Assembly: GCA_030618945.1 (NCBI GenBank)
Contig: JAUXCI010000129.1
Location: 1-6,999 of the forward strand
Reading direction: 5' to 3'
Length of the DNA stretch: 6,999 nt
Source of the DNA: Flavobacteriaceae bacterium
Lineage (GTDB): Bacteria; Bacteroidota; Bacteroidia; Flavobacteriales; Flavobacteriaceae
The notes beneath the pieces were generated by a model, which searched no databases, was not told where the DNA came from, and saw nothing but the letters and a program-made list of their open reading frames with translations. Both the position numbers and the translations under genes were made by a program. Shown in pieces: positions 1 through 6,328 of the stretch; the stretch's first letter is position 1; the number at the start of each line of letters is the position of its first letter.

Positions 1-234
1 ACCTTTAATATCTATACCAACAAAATTCTTTTCCGGATTATTTTCGGCCAAAGCAACTGAATACTCCCCTTTCCCACAGCCCAATTCCAATACTATGGGA
101 TTGTTATTTTTAAAATGTAAATGCCAATTTCCTTTTAAGGAAAATCCTTTTAAGACCTCTTCTCGGCTAGGTTGAATGACGTTCTCAAACGCATCGTTTT
201 CTTGAAAACGTTTTAATTTATTTTTGCTTCCCAA
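1..234 (-). CDS. trmB: tRNA (guanine-N7-)-methyltransferase TrmB, N-terminal 78 residues (3' end outside window)
   Basis: Class I SAM-dependent methyltransferase that makes m7G at position 46 of the tRNA variable loop. The first 78 codons are visible and the frame runs off base 1. The start resembles Bacteroidota TrmB proteins (MGSKNKLKRF at residues 1-10). A WHLHF segment (37-41) precedes the SAM-binding motif I, LELGCGKGEYS (49-59), and the post-motif acidic strand end VGID (72-75). The only reasonable start is the TTG at 234-232: there is no ATG, and an in-frame TAA lies five codons upstream. No Shine-Dalgarno sequence is visible, as is common in this phylum. It begins 20 bp after the stop of the small membrane-protein gene on the same strand, so the two are probably cotranscribed. 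The catalytic C-terminal part cannot be assessed. Confidence 0.88.
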   Translation of the reverse strand, partial: MGSKNKLKRFQENDAFENVIQPSREEVLKGFSLKGNWHLHFKNNNPIVLELGCGKGEYSVALAENNPEKNFVGIDIKG

Positions 235-254
235 GGAAATTTGAGTTTAGTGGT

Positions 255-452
255 TTATTCTGAATTTGCCCTACGAAACTTTTGCAATTGACCCAACCAG
301 TAAATTAACAATCCAAAAGTTATGGTAAAAAGTAAAGTGTTGAAGAAGTTTGACGTCCACCATCCATCAATAGATCTAATGGCCTGATAAGGGACGAATA
401 AAACTTCCGAAAAAAAATCGGCCAGAGCTCTGAAAAAATTATTTGAAATCAT
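255..452 (-). CDS. Small single-helix membrane protein, resembles DUF6341
   Basis: A 65-residue protein of unknown function. The N-terminal third is amphipathic and Phe-rich (NNFFRALADFFSEVLFVPY, residues 4-22). A conserved-looking WW-x-x-NF patch follows (31-36). One membrane helix covers about residues 37-55, and a short basic tail (KFRRANSE) ends the protein. The layout 'FxxVLFxPxxAxRS...WWxxN' matches, from memory, the Bacteroidota family DUF6341, short proteins often encoded near upp in flavobacteria. Here upp is about 1 kb away, across the DUF6427-like gene. Because of that neighbourhood, database copies may carry a uracil phosphoribosyltransferase name; this protein has no PRPP loop and cannot be that enzyme. 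It is followed 20 bp later by trmB and diverges from the membrane-protein gene at 579. Likely inserted in the inner membrane; no role can be assigned. Confidence 0.8.
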   Translation of the reverse strand: MISNNFFRALADFFSEVLFVPYQAIRSIDGWWTSNFFNTLLFTITFGLLIYWLGQLQKFRRANSE

Positions 453-514
453 ATTTTATTTTTTAAAATCAACTTAAACCTTTGGGCTTATGTTCTAAAG
501 TTTTTACATTAGCT

Positions 515-522
515 TATACTTG
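515..522 (+). promoter_or_regulatory. Candidate -7 element for the membrane-protein gene at 579
   Basis: TATACTTG matches the Bacteroidota -7 consensus TAnnTTTG at all but one position and lies 56 bp before the ATG at 579. No TTG occurs at the usual 17-23 bp upstream, so the assignment is weak. It faces the minus-strand element at 526-533 head-on. Confidence 0.35.
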
Positions 523-525
523 CAG

Positions 526-533
526 CAAATATA
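526..533 (-). promoter_or_regulatory. Candidate -7 element for the small membrane protein / trmB transcript
   Basis: Read on the minus strand, TATATTTG is a perfect match to TAnnTTTG, 73 bp upstream of the ATG at 452. The nearest suitable TTG is 25 bp upstream (561-559), rather far for a -33 element, so the -33 half is doubtful. Transcription would start near 521-518. Confidence 0.42.
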
Positions 534-578
534 GGGGAGATTCAAATTACTCTCGGCGCAAAAATAAAAAATATCACT

Positions 579-1499
579 ATGATAGCCAATTTTTTTAATC
601 AAACCAGGCCAATTAATTTTTTGGTGCTTTCCATAATGGTTTTCATGATGTTTATTATTGCCTTGATCAATGCCAATTCTGAAGTGCTTGATTTTTTCTT
701 TTTCATCAAGAATGGGGCTTTTCTTTCAGCGGCTATTCTTATGATTTTCGTCCTTAATTTTATTATCAGAAAGAATTCTCTGAGTGAAGATAATTCCTAT
801 GCGATATTTTTCTATATTCTTCTGTGGTCTTTTTTTCCTAATACCTTTATAAATGAGGGCGTATTTATTTCCAATTTTATTTTGCTTTTTGCATTTAGAA
901 GAATTTACAGCCTTAGGTCATTTATCAAAACCAAGGAAAAAATATTTGACGGAGCATTTTGGATTGGTATCGCTAGTTTATTTTATATATGGAGTTTGCT
1001 CTTTATGATTTTGTTATATGCTGCGATCTTGATATTTCGAAAAGCAGATTGGCGCAATATTTTTATACCCTTGATAGGGCTGATTACACCTATTTTTTTG
1101 TCATATACCTACTTACTCGTTTTTAATGATTTAGAAAGTTTTGCAAGAATATGGGAAATTGATTATTCGTTTGACCTAAGTATTTATAATTCAGCAAATT
1201 ATTTGATCCCTCTTGTCTTTATAGGTTTAGTCGCTATTATTTCAATCATTCCAACGACAAATAAATCATTATTAGGAAAAATTGATGTGAAATCCACCTG
1301 GTTTCTATTGATTGCACATATCATGGTATCATTGCTAATTGTTTTTGTAGTACCTGAAAAGGATGGATCGGAGTTTATATTTCTTTTTTTCCCTCTGAGT
1401 ATTTTATTTGCAAATTACTTGCAAATTTTAAATAAGTATTGGCTTAAAGAAGCGGTCCTCTACCTTTTTGTAATAATAGCTTTTGTGGTTTATTTGTAG
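579..1499 (+). CDS. Polytopic inner-membrane protein of unknown function, resembles DUF6427
   Basis: A 306-residue, highly hydrophobic protein with roughly eight to ten predicted membrane segments, around residues 12-31, 46-63, 74-88, 95-106, 127-153, 161-182, 208-225, 241-258, 264-283 and 290-306. There is no signal peptide beyond the first helix, no soluble domain and no recognisable catalytic motif. The opening MIANFFNQTRPINFLVL fits, from memory, the Bacteroidota family DUF6427, whose genes tend to lie beside upp and the short DUF6341-like gene, as here. The function is unknown; linkage to upp could hint at a nucleobase or envelope role, but the sequence does not show it. Its stop codon lies 3 bp from that of upp on the opposite strand. 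Codon use is AT-rich like its neighbours. Confidence 0.82.
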   Translation: MIANFFNQTRPINFLVLSIMVFMMFIIALINANSEVLDFFFFIKNGAFLSAAILMIFVLNFIIRKNSLSEDNSYAIFFYILLWSFFPNTFINEGVFISNFILLFAFRRIYSLRSFIKTKEKIFDGAFWIGIASLFYIWSLLFMILLYAAILIFRKADWRNIFIPLIGLITPIFLSYTYLLVFNDLESFARIWEIDYSFDLSIYNSANYLIPLVFIGLVAIISIIPTTNKSLLGKIDVKSTWFLLIAHIMVSLLIVFVVPEKDGSEFIFLFFPLSILFANYLQILNKYWLKEAVLYLFVIIAFVVYL

Positions 1500-1502
1500 A
1501 GA

Positions 1503-2153
1503 TTATAACTTATTGCCAAAGGCCAAATCACCCGCATCGCCAAGCCCGGGAACTATATAACCCTTGGCATTTAGTTTTTGATCAACCGTAGCTACCCAAA
1601 GGTGGGTATTAGCAGGAAAATGATTTGCTATATGGTCGATTCCTTGCGTAGAGGCAATAACTGCCACAATATGAATTTCTTTAATTTCACCCAACTTCTT
1701 CATGATTTCATAAACTTCACATAGAGAGCTACCTGTAGCAAGCATAGGGTCAGCCAGGATTAATATTTTATTATCTAAAGAAGGCGAGGCAAGGTATTCC
1801 ACTTTAATCTCAAATTCTTCAGGAGAAGTATGATGTCTATAGGCAGAAATAAAGGCATTTTCAATTTTATCAAAATAGTTTAGAATACCCAGATGCAATG
1901 GTAGGCCAGCCCTTAATATTGAGCAAAGCACGATGTTGTCAGTAACTTTGGAAATAATTTTCTCACCAAGAGGTGTCTGCACTGTAGATTCAGAAAAATG
2001 GAGCTCTTTACTTAATTCATAACTCAGAATTTCACCAATTCGTTCAATATTTTTCCTAAAACGCATGGCGTCTTTTTGAATTTCAACATCTCTGATCTCT
2101 GAAACAAAATGGTTCAATACTGAATTGGAGGTATCTAAATTATGTATGATCAT
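1503..2153 (-). CDS. upp: Uracil phosphoribosyltransferase
   Basis: Cytosolic pyrimidine-salvage enzyme: uracil + PRPP gives UMP + PPi. At 216 residues it is near the usual family size. It carries the type I phosphoribosyltransferase landmarks: CSILRAGLPLHLG (77-89), in which R81 is in the region contacting pyrophosphate; the PRPP loop ILADPMLATGSS (132-143), the Upp form of the DPMLATG motif; and the uracil-binding C-terminal segment YIVPGLGDAGD (199-209). The ending DLAFGNKL replaces the DRxFGT ending of many proteobacterial and Firmicute Upps but resembles flavobacterial homologues as I recall them. The ATG at 2153 gives the expected N-terminus (IHNL...SVLNHF.SEIRD). It lies downstream of the aromatic operon on the same strand, separated by 200 bp containing a hairpin and a candidate promoter, so it is probably its own transcription unit. 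Confidence 0.95.
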   Translation of the reverse strand: MIIHNLDTSNSVLNHFVSEIRDVEIQKDAMRFRKNIERIGEILSYELSKELHFSESTVQTPLGEKIISKVTDNIVLCSILRAGLPLHLGILNYFDKIENAFISAYRHHTSPEEFEIKVEYLASPSLDNKILILADPMLATGSSLCEVYEIMKKLGEIKEIHIVAVIASTQGIDHIANHFPANTHLWVATVDQKLNAKGYIVPGLGDAGDLAFGNKL

Positions 2154-2293
2154 TTGCGTAAGAAGAGATTTAGTTGACGATCTATTTTCCCTTAATGTTT
2201 AATGAGCTTCAAGCTATTCCAAAATAACCGTTTTTTCAGTTTTAGATAAATACTGTTTTTACAGGTTAATTGAAAAAAAGTTCTAAAGCTAAA

Positions 2294-2326
2294 TAGGGAT
2301 TCTTATGACAAAGATAAGAATCCCTA
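2294..2326 (-). terminator. Hairpin at the 3' end of the aromatic amino-acid operon, likely intrinsic terminator
   Basis: A perfect 13-bp inverted repeat, arms TAGGGATTCTTAT (2294-2306) and its complement (2314-2326), with a 7-nt loop, starts 28 bp after the stop codon of the DAHP synthase/chorismate mutase gene. On the minus strand it is followed by TTTAGCTTT, a broken U-tract, with a run of seven T further on (2280-2274). The weak U-tract lowers certainty; it could instead act as an mRNA 3'-end stabiliser. Confidence 0.65.
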
Positions 2327-2340
2327 AGAATAATAATCAA
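2309..2340 (-). promoter_or_regulatory. Candidate upp promoter (TTG-N21-TATCTTTG)
   Basis: On the minus strand, TTG at 2340-2338 is followed after 21 bp by TATCTTTG at 2316-2309, a perfect TAnnTTTG. Transcription would begin near 2303 and give upp a leader of about 150 nt. The -7 element overlaps the loop and one arm of the 13-bp hairpin, so terminator and promoter share DNA. No attenuator-like structure is evident in the upp leader. Confidence 0.5.
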
Positions 2341-2353
2341 AATAGAATTTTAA

Positions 2354-3433
2354 TTATTTGTTGATAATATTTTCCTGATGGGCTATTGATTCTTGATGAA
2401 TTGCTTTAAAGATTTTCTCAATAAATCCTATAGACAATCCGTGTTCATCACCTTTTTTAGTTACTTTTTCCAAAATTTCCCGCCACCTGCTGTTTTGAAG
2501 CACCGCTACATTTGCAGCTTTTTTTGCCTTTCCAATGTTATCAACGATTAACATCCTTTCAGAAAGGGTCTCCATCAATTGAGCGTCTTTTGCATTGATT
2601 TCTTTTCTGAGCGCATTTAACGCAGAAACTGATTCCTCTTTTTCAAAACGAGGTTTACGAACTTTAAGTTCATCCATGATTTCTACCAATCGGGAAGGTA
2701 CTATCTGTTGCTTGGCATCACTCCAGGCCTTGTCAGGATCACAATGTGTTTCAATAATGAGCCCATTCATTTTAAGATCCAAAGCTGTTTGAGAAACTTC
2801 GAAAATACCCTCTCTGTTTCCACATATGTGAGAAGGGTCATTTATAATGGGTAAACTAGGATATTTACTCATTAGATCGATAGGAATTTGCCAACTAGGA
2901 ATGTTGCGGTAGTTTGATTTTCTAAAAGATGAGAATCCTCTGTGAATCGCTCCGAGGTTTTTCACACCCATTTTATGCAACCTTTCAATGGCGCCAATCC
3001 ACAATTCAAGATCGGGGTTAATAGGGTTCTTTACCAGCACGATTTTGTCTGTTCCCTGAATAGCTTCGGCAATTTCCTGAACGGCAAAGGGGTTGACGGT
3101 TGTACGAGCGCCAATCCAAAGGATATCCACATCGAATTCAAGCGCTAATTTTGCGTGATGGGCATTAGCAATTTCAATTGCAATAAGTAATCCTGTCTTC
3201 TCTTTTACTTTTTGTAGCCAAGGAAGCGCTTTTGCACCAATTCCCTCAAAACTTCCTGGTCTGGTTCGAGGTTTCCACACACCTGCTCTAAACACAGTTG
3301 CATCAGTATTTTTCAATTCTTCTGCAATTTCGAGCACCTGTTCTTCAGTTTCTGCACTACATGGACCGGCAATAACCAATGGATGATTAAGTTCCATTTC
3401 ATCCAACCACGATCTAAAATTTTTATTTTCCAT
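2354..3433 (-). CDS. Bifunctional 3-deoxy-7-phosphoheptulonate (DAHP) synthase / chorismate mutase (AroQ type)
   Basis: A 359-residue fusion carrying two cytosolic activities: the first shikimate step (PEP + erythrose-4-phosphate to DAHP) and chorismate to prephenate. Residues about 1-262 form a DAHP synthase of the AroAG/KDO8P-synthase-like family: AGPCSAE (22-28, with metal-ligand Cys25), FRAGVWKPRTRPGSFEG (48-63), GAR (108-110), VKNP (134-137), HRGF (164-167), NDPSHICGNR (198-207, with metal-ligand His202) and ETHCDPDKAWSDA (228-240). Residues about 266-353 form a helical AroQ chorismate mutase; Arg276, Arg293, Lys304 and Arg316 align by eye with E. coli Arg11, Arg28, Lys39 and Arg51. Bacillus has the mutase at the N-terminus; the C-terminal order is usual in Bacteroidota. 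It is the last operon gene, 2 bp after tyrA. No ACT domain is present; feedback control through the mutase domain is possible but not visible. Confidence 0.93.
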   Translation of the reverse strand: MENKNFRSWLDEMELNHPLVIAGPCSAETEEQVLEIAEELKNTDATVFRAGVWKPRTRPGSFEGIGAKALPWLQKVKEKTGLLIAIEIANAHHAKLALEFDVDILWIGARTTVNPFAVQEIAEAIQGTDKIVLVKNPINPDLELWIGAIERLHKMGVKNLGAIHRGFSSFRKSNYRNIPSWQIPIDLMSKYPSLPIINDPSHICGNREGIFEVSQTALDLKMNGLIIETHCDPDKAWSDAKQQIVPSRLVEIMDELKVRKPRFEKEESVSALNALRKEINAKDAQLMETLSERMLIVDNIGKAKKAANVAVLQNSRWREILEKVTKKGDEHGLSIGFIEKIFKAIHQESIAHQENIINK

Positions 3434-3435
3434 TT

Positions 3436-4293
3436 TTATTGATTTTTAATGCCAGCCAAAACATCTTTAATTCTGTTTGTATTTTGCATGATGCTCAAAA
3501 CATCATCGGCCGATTTTTTAGTTAATATGTCTTTAAACTGATTTAAATTTTTAATGTATTCTTCCAGGGATTTTAATAGGTTCTCTCTATTTTGCATAAA
3601 GATTGGCATCCAGGTTTCCGGGTTACTTTTTGCAAGCCGAACCGTGGATGCAAAACCACTTCCTGCCATATTAAATATGTTTTTTTCATCTTTTTCAATT
3701 TCTAGAACCGTTTTCCCAAGCATAAATGAACTTATATGGGATAAATGAGAAACATAGGCGATATGTTTGTCATGTTGAACAGAGGAGTCCATAAAAACAT
3801 TTTTCATTTTGAGGTCTTCAAATATGCCCAATGTCCGGTCAATCATGGTTTCGCTACTAAGATCTTTCTCACATATTATATTTACCTTTTCAGTAAACAA
3901 ATCATAAATTGCCGCCTGAGGACCAGAAAATTCCGTCCCGGCTATGGGATGAAGGGCCACAAAATTCTTCCTTTTGGGATGATTCCTTACGGCATCACAT
4001 ACAGCAACCTTGTTAGAGCCAACATCAAATACCAGGGTATCTTTTCCAATCAGGTCTAAAACGGCAATTGAAATACCAGGTATTATATTAACAGGAACCG
4101 CTATGATAACCACATCTACTTCTGAGACGATATCAAGCGTTGCTTTTTCATAAATTATTCCAAGATCCAGGGCCTTTTGCAAATGATCTTCATTTTTATC
4201 TATACCATAAATGGTTGCCCAGGAAGATTTTTTTAATTCCAAGGCAAGTGAACCACCTATAAGTCCTAAGCCTATAACTGCTATTTTGTTCAT
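3436..4293 (-). CDS. tyrA: Prephenate dehydrogenase (tyrosine branch)
   Basis: Oxidatively decarboxylates prephenate to 4-hydroxyphenylpyruvate in the cytosol. The 285 residues hold an N-terminal Rossmann fold with GLGLIGGS (8-15) and an acidic residue at the end of the second strand (YGID, Asp32), which favours NAD+ over NADP+. The substrate-site motif HPIAGTE spans 115-121, the SHLSHISSF helix 182-190, and the helical dimerisation segment GSGFASTVRLAKSNPETW 211-228, which includes Arg219. The protein ends after the helical domain: there is no ACT or fused chorismate mutase domain, unlike many Bacillus or enteric TyrA proteins. The ATG overlaps the aminotransferase stop codon (ATGA, 4 bp), implying translational coupling, and the next gene starts 2 bp after its stop codon. 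Confidence 0.94.
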   Translation of the reverse strand: MNKIAVIGLGLIGGSLALELKKSSWATIYGIDKNEDHLQKALDLGIIYEKATLDIVSEVDVVIIAVPVNIIPGISIAVLDLIGKDTLVFDVGSNKVAVCDAVRNHPKRKNFVALHPIAGTEFSGPQAAIYDLFTEKVNIICEKDLSSETMIDRTLGIFEDLKMKNVFMDSSVQHDKHIAYVSHLSHISSFMLGKTVLEIEKDEKNIFNMAGSGFASTVRLAKSNPETWMPIFMQNRENLLKSLEEYIKNLNQFKDILTKKSADDVLSIMQNTNRIKDVLAGIKNQ

Positions 4294-5438
4294 TGTGATC
4301 CGTATTTAGACAGTCGATTTAACACTTCAATTATTTTCTCATTATCTATGCAGAGGGAAAAACGGATAAATCCTTCTCCTTGCTTTCCAAAAACTGTTCC
4401 CGGGGTTATAAAAACATTATAATTATAAAGCAGGTCATCCGTCATCTTCTCAGAAGTTTTATCCTTCGGAATTTTCGCCCAAACAAATAAACCTGTACTG
4501 TTTTTGTCATATGTACAATTAATGCTATCACAAATTTGCCAGATGGTTTCTCTTCTTTCTTCATAAACTTTATTGTTGCGAGCAAACCAGTCATTTGTCA
4601 AGCTCATCGCTTTGATAGCACCTTGTTGAATTCCATAAAACATGCCCGAGTCCATATTGCTTTTCACTTTGAGAATTGACTCAAGATAACTTGATTTACC
4701 AACTACCATTCCTACTCTCCACCCCGCCATATTAAAAGTCTTACTCAAAGAATTAAGTTCAATGGCAACCTCTTTGGCTCCTTCAATTGACAAAATACTC
4801 TTGGGATTTTTGTTTAAAATAAAACTGTATGGATTGTCATTAACTATCAAAATAGAATGCGTTTTTCCAAATGCAATTAGTTCCTTGAACAATTGATCAC
4901 TGGCATTGCTTCCGGTAGGCATATGCGGGTAATTGACCCACATTATTTTAACTTTGCTTAAATCCGATTTTTCTATTTCTTTTAAATCCGGCATCCAATT
5001 ATTATCTTCTGTCAAGGAATAAAGAACCGGATCAGCCTGAACTAATTTGGTTACCGAGGCATATGTGGGATAACCGGGGTCAGGGATTAAAACTTGATCC
5101 CCATGGTTTAAGAAGGCCAAAGAGATATGTAATATCCCTTCTTTTGACCCCATAAGAGGTAAAATTTCATCCTCAAAATCCAGGCGTACACCATAAAATT
5201 TTTTGTAAAAGGCTGAGATGGACTTTCTCAATTCTGGCACTCCCTGATAGCTCTGATATCCATGTACATCAGAATTTTTTAAGGCAGATATAACTTCTTC
5301 TGGCGGATCAAGGTCAGGACTTCCTACACCTATATTGATAATAGGTTTTCCTTGACTTATAAGATCTCTCACTTCTCTCAATTTAATTGAGAAGTAGTAT
5401 TCCTTAACGTTATTTAATCTATCAGCAATCCTCAACAT
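4290..5438 (-). CDS. Class I/II PLP-dependent aminotransferase, probable aromatic amino-acid aminotransferase
   Basis: A fold-type I aminotransferase of 382 residues. Visible landmarks are GVGSPDLDPP (37-46), the substrate-side YQGVPELRK (64-72), the NYPHMPTG loop (169-176), VNDNPYSF (199-206) with Asp201 for the PLP pyridine nitrogen, SLSKTFNMAGWR (230-241) with Schiff-base Lys233, and GFIRFSL (356-362) with Arg359 for the substrate carboxylate. The family (LL-DAP aminotransferase / AspC-like) has broad specificity. Its place between pheA and tyrA implies it transaminates phenylpyruvate and 4-hydroxyphenylpyruvate to Phe and Tyr, using glutamate or aspartate; this is inferred from context. 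Use of prephenate (arogenate route) cannot be excluded. The start at 5438 gives the N-terminus expected for Bacteroidota orthologues (ADRL...EYYFS.KL) and overlaps the end of pheA by 17 bp. Confidence 0.9.
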   Translation of the reverse strand: MLRIADRLNNVKEYYFSIKLREVRDLISQGKPIINIGVGSPDLDPPEEVISALKNSDVHGYQSYQGVPELRKSISAFYKKFYGVRLDFEDEILPLMGSKEGILHISLAFLNHGDQVLIPDPGYPTYASVTKLVQADPVLYSLTEDNNWMPDLKEIEKSDLSKVKIMWVNYPHMPTGSNASDQLFKELIAFGKTHSILIVNDNPYSFILNKNPKSILSIEGAKEVAIELNSLSKTFNMAGWRVGMVVGKSSYLESILKVKSNMDSGMFYGIQQGAIKAMSLTNDWFARNNKVYEERRETIWQICDSINCTYDKNSTGLFVWAKIPKDKTSEKMTDDLLYNYNVFITPGTVFGKQGEGFIRFSLCIDNEKIIEVLNRLSKYGSQ

Positions 5439-6276
5439 TAGTTTTATTATTTTGATGGTATTCTCCCAGAACTTTTAACTCCGTAACTTTCTTCGAAATC
5501 AAGTGTAGGGCGTTTTTGTACAAAACGAAATCATCTATTACAAGGTCAATAAAAAAGGCGTAATTCCAAGGTTTATCAATAATTGGAAGCGACTGAATTT
5601 TAGTCAGATTAATTTCGTGTTTACCAAAAATATCCAATATTTCGGCCAAGCTCCCAGCATCGTGTTTTGTGATGAATTTTATGGAAGCTTTATCCTTTAT
5701 CGATCCCACTTTACTTGGATGATACGGACTGTCATGTCCCTTTTTCAAAACAAAAAACCTGGTAGAATTATGACTAATGGTTTGAATATCATCAGCAATA
5801 ATATCCAAATCATATAGATCAGCTGCCATTTTACTCGCAATCGCAGCAACTCCTTTTAATTGATTTTCATTAATTCTTTTGGCAACCTCCGCCGTATCCT
5901 TTTCTTCAATCAATTTGATATTTGGCCTGTTTCTAAAGAATTTTCTACATTGCAATAGTGCCATTGGATGTGACCACACTTCTTTGATGTCATCCAGAGA
6001 TTGACCTTTTAAGGCCATTAAGTGATGATGAACTCTTATATATACTTCTCCTTCTATACTAAGGTCAAATTCATCTATCAAACTGTAATTTGGTAAAATA
6101 GCCCCGGCAATGGAGTTTTCAATGGCCATTACAGCACTATCTACTTCACCATTATTAAGCAGTTCAGGAATTTCGGTAAAAGACATACATTCCGCTAATT
6201 CAATATGTTCGCCAAAAAATTCATTGGCAACGATATGGTGGAAAGATCCTTTTATTCCTTGTATGGCTATTTTCAT
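5422..6276 (-). CDS. pheA: Prephenate dehydratase with C-terminal ACT domain (phenylalanine branch)
   Basis: Converts prephenate to phenylpyruvate with loss of CO2 and water. The 284 residues match the monofunctional enzyme. The catalytic domain (1 to about 178) has GIKGSFHHIVA (7-17), AIENSIAG (51-58), SHPMALLQC (102-110) and the active-site segment NSTRFFVL (170-177), whose Thr172 is the expected catalytic Thr. An ACT domain covers about 198-275, with HDAGSL (205-210) and NLTKIQSLPI (223-232). These replace the GALV and ESRP motifs that bind phenylalanine in E. coli PheA; the QSLP form seems usual in Bacteroidota, so Phe feedback is likely but not certain. First structural gene of the operon, 23 nt after the attenuator U-run and overlapping the aminotransferase by 17 bp. 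No fused chorismate mutase; that activity comes from the last gene of the operon. Confidence 0.94.
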   Translation of the reverse strand: MKIAIQGIKGSFHHIVANEFFGEHIELAECMSFTEIPELLNNGEVDSAVMAIENSIAGAILPNYSLIDEFDLSIEGEVYIRVHHHLMALKGQSLDDIKEVWSHPMALLQCRKFFRNRPNIKLIEEKDTAEVAKRINENQLKGVAAIASKMAADLYDLDIIADDIQTISHNSTRFFVLKKGHDSPYHPSKVGSIKDKASIKFITKHDAGSLAEILDIFGKHEINLTKIQSLPIIDKPWNYAFFIDLVIDDFVLYKNALHLISKKVTELKVLGEYHQNNKTNVEDC

Positions 6277-6299
6277 ACGAATTAATTCAAATTTATTGT

Positions 6300-6328
6300 A
6301 AAAAAAAAGCCCCGTTATTACGAGACTT
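6300..6328 (-). terminator. Attenuator terminator hairpin in the aromatic operon leader
   Basis: On the minus strand, AAGTCTCGT (6328-6320), loop AATA, and ACGGGGCTT (6315-6307) form an uninterrupted 9-bp stem with two G-U pairs. A run of nine T (6308-6300), whose first two bases pair in the stem, follows. This is a textbook intrinsic terminator placed between promoter and first structural gene, 23 nt before the pheA ATG, so it would end transcription early unless prevented. Confidence 0.87.

Noticed and set aside
2220..2275. Possible hairpins in the upp leader (TAACC/GGTTA, CAGT/ACTG, AGCT/AGCT)
   Set aside because: Arms are only 4-5 bp with unequal spacers and A/T-rich loops and are not followed by a U-run; not enough to claim an attenuator for upp.
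2595..3148. Plus-strand ORFs of 65 and 68 codons inside the DAHP synthase/chorismate mutase gene
   Set aside because: Antisense shadows of strongly conserved coding sequence with composition dictated by the real gene.
2890..3433. KDO8P synthase as an alternative identity of the DAHP synthase domain
   Set aside because: The KPRTRPGSFEG and NDPSHICGNR motifs, the fused chorismate mutase and the Phe/Tyr operon context fit DAHP synthase of the AroAG group.
3745..4059. 104-codon plus-strand ORF inside tyrA
   Set aside because: It lies wholly antisense to a well-conserved enzyme gene, has no family resemblance and no promoter; a shadow frame.
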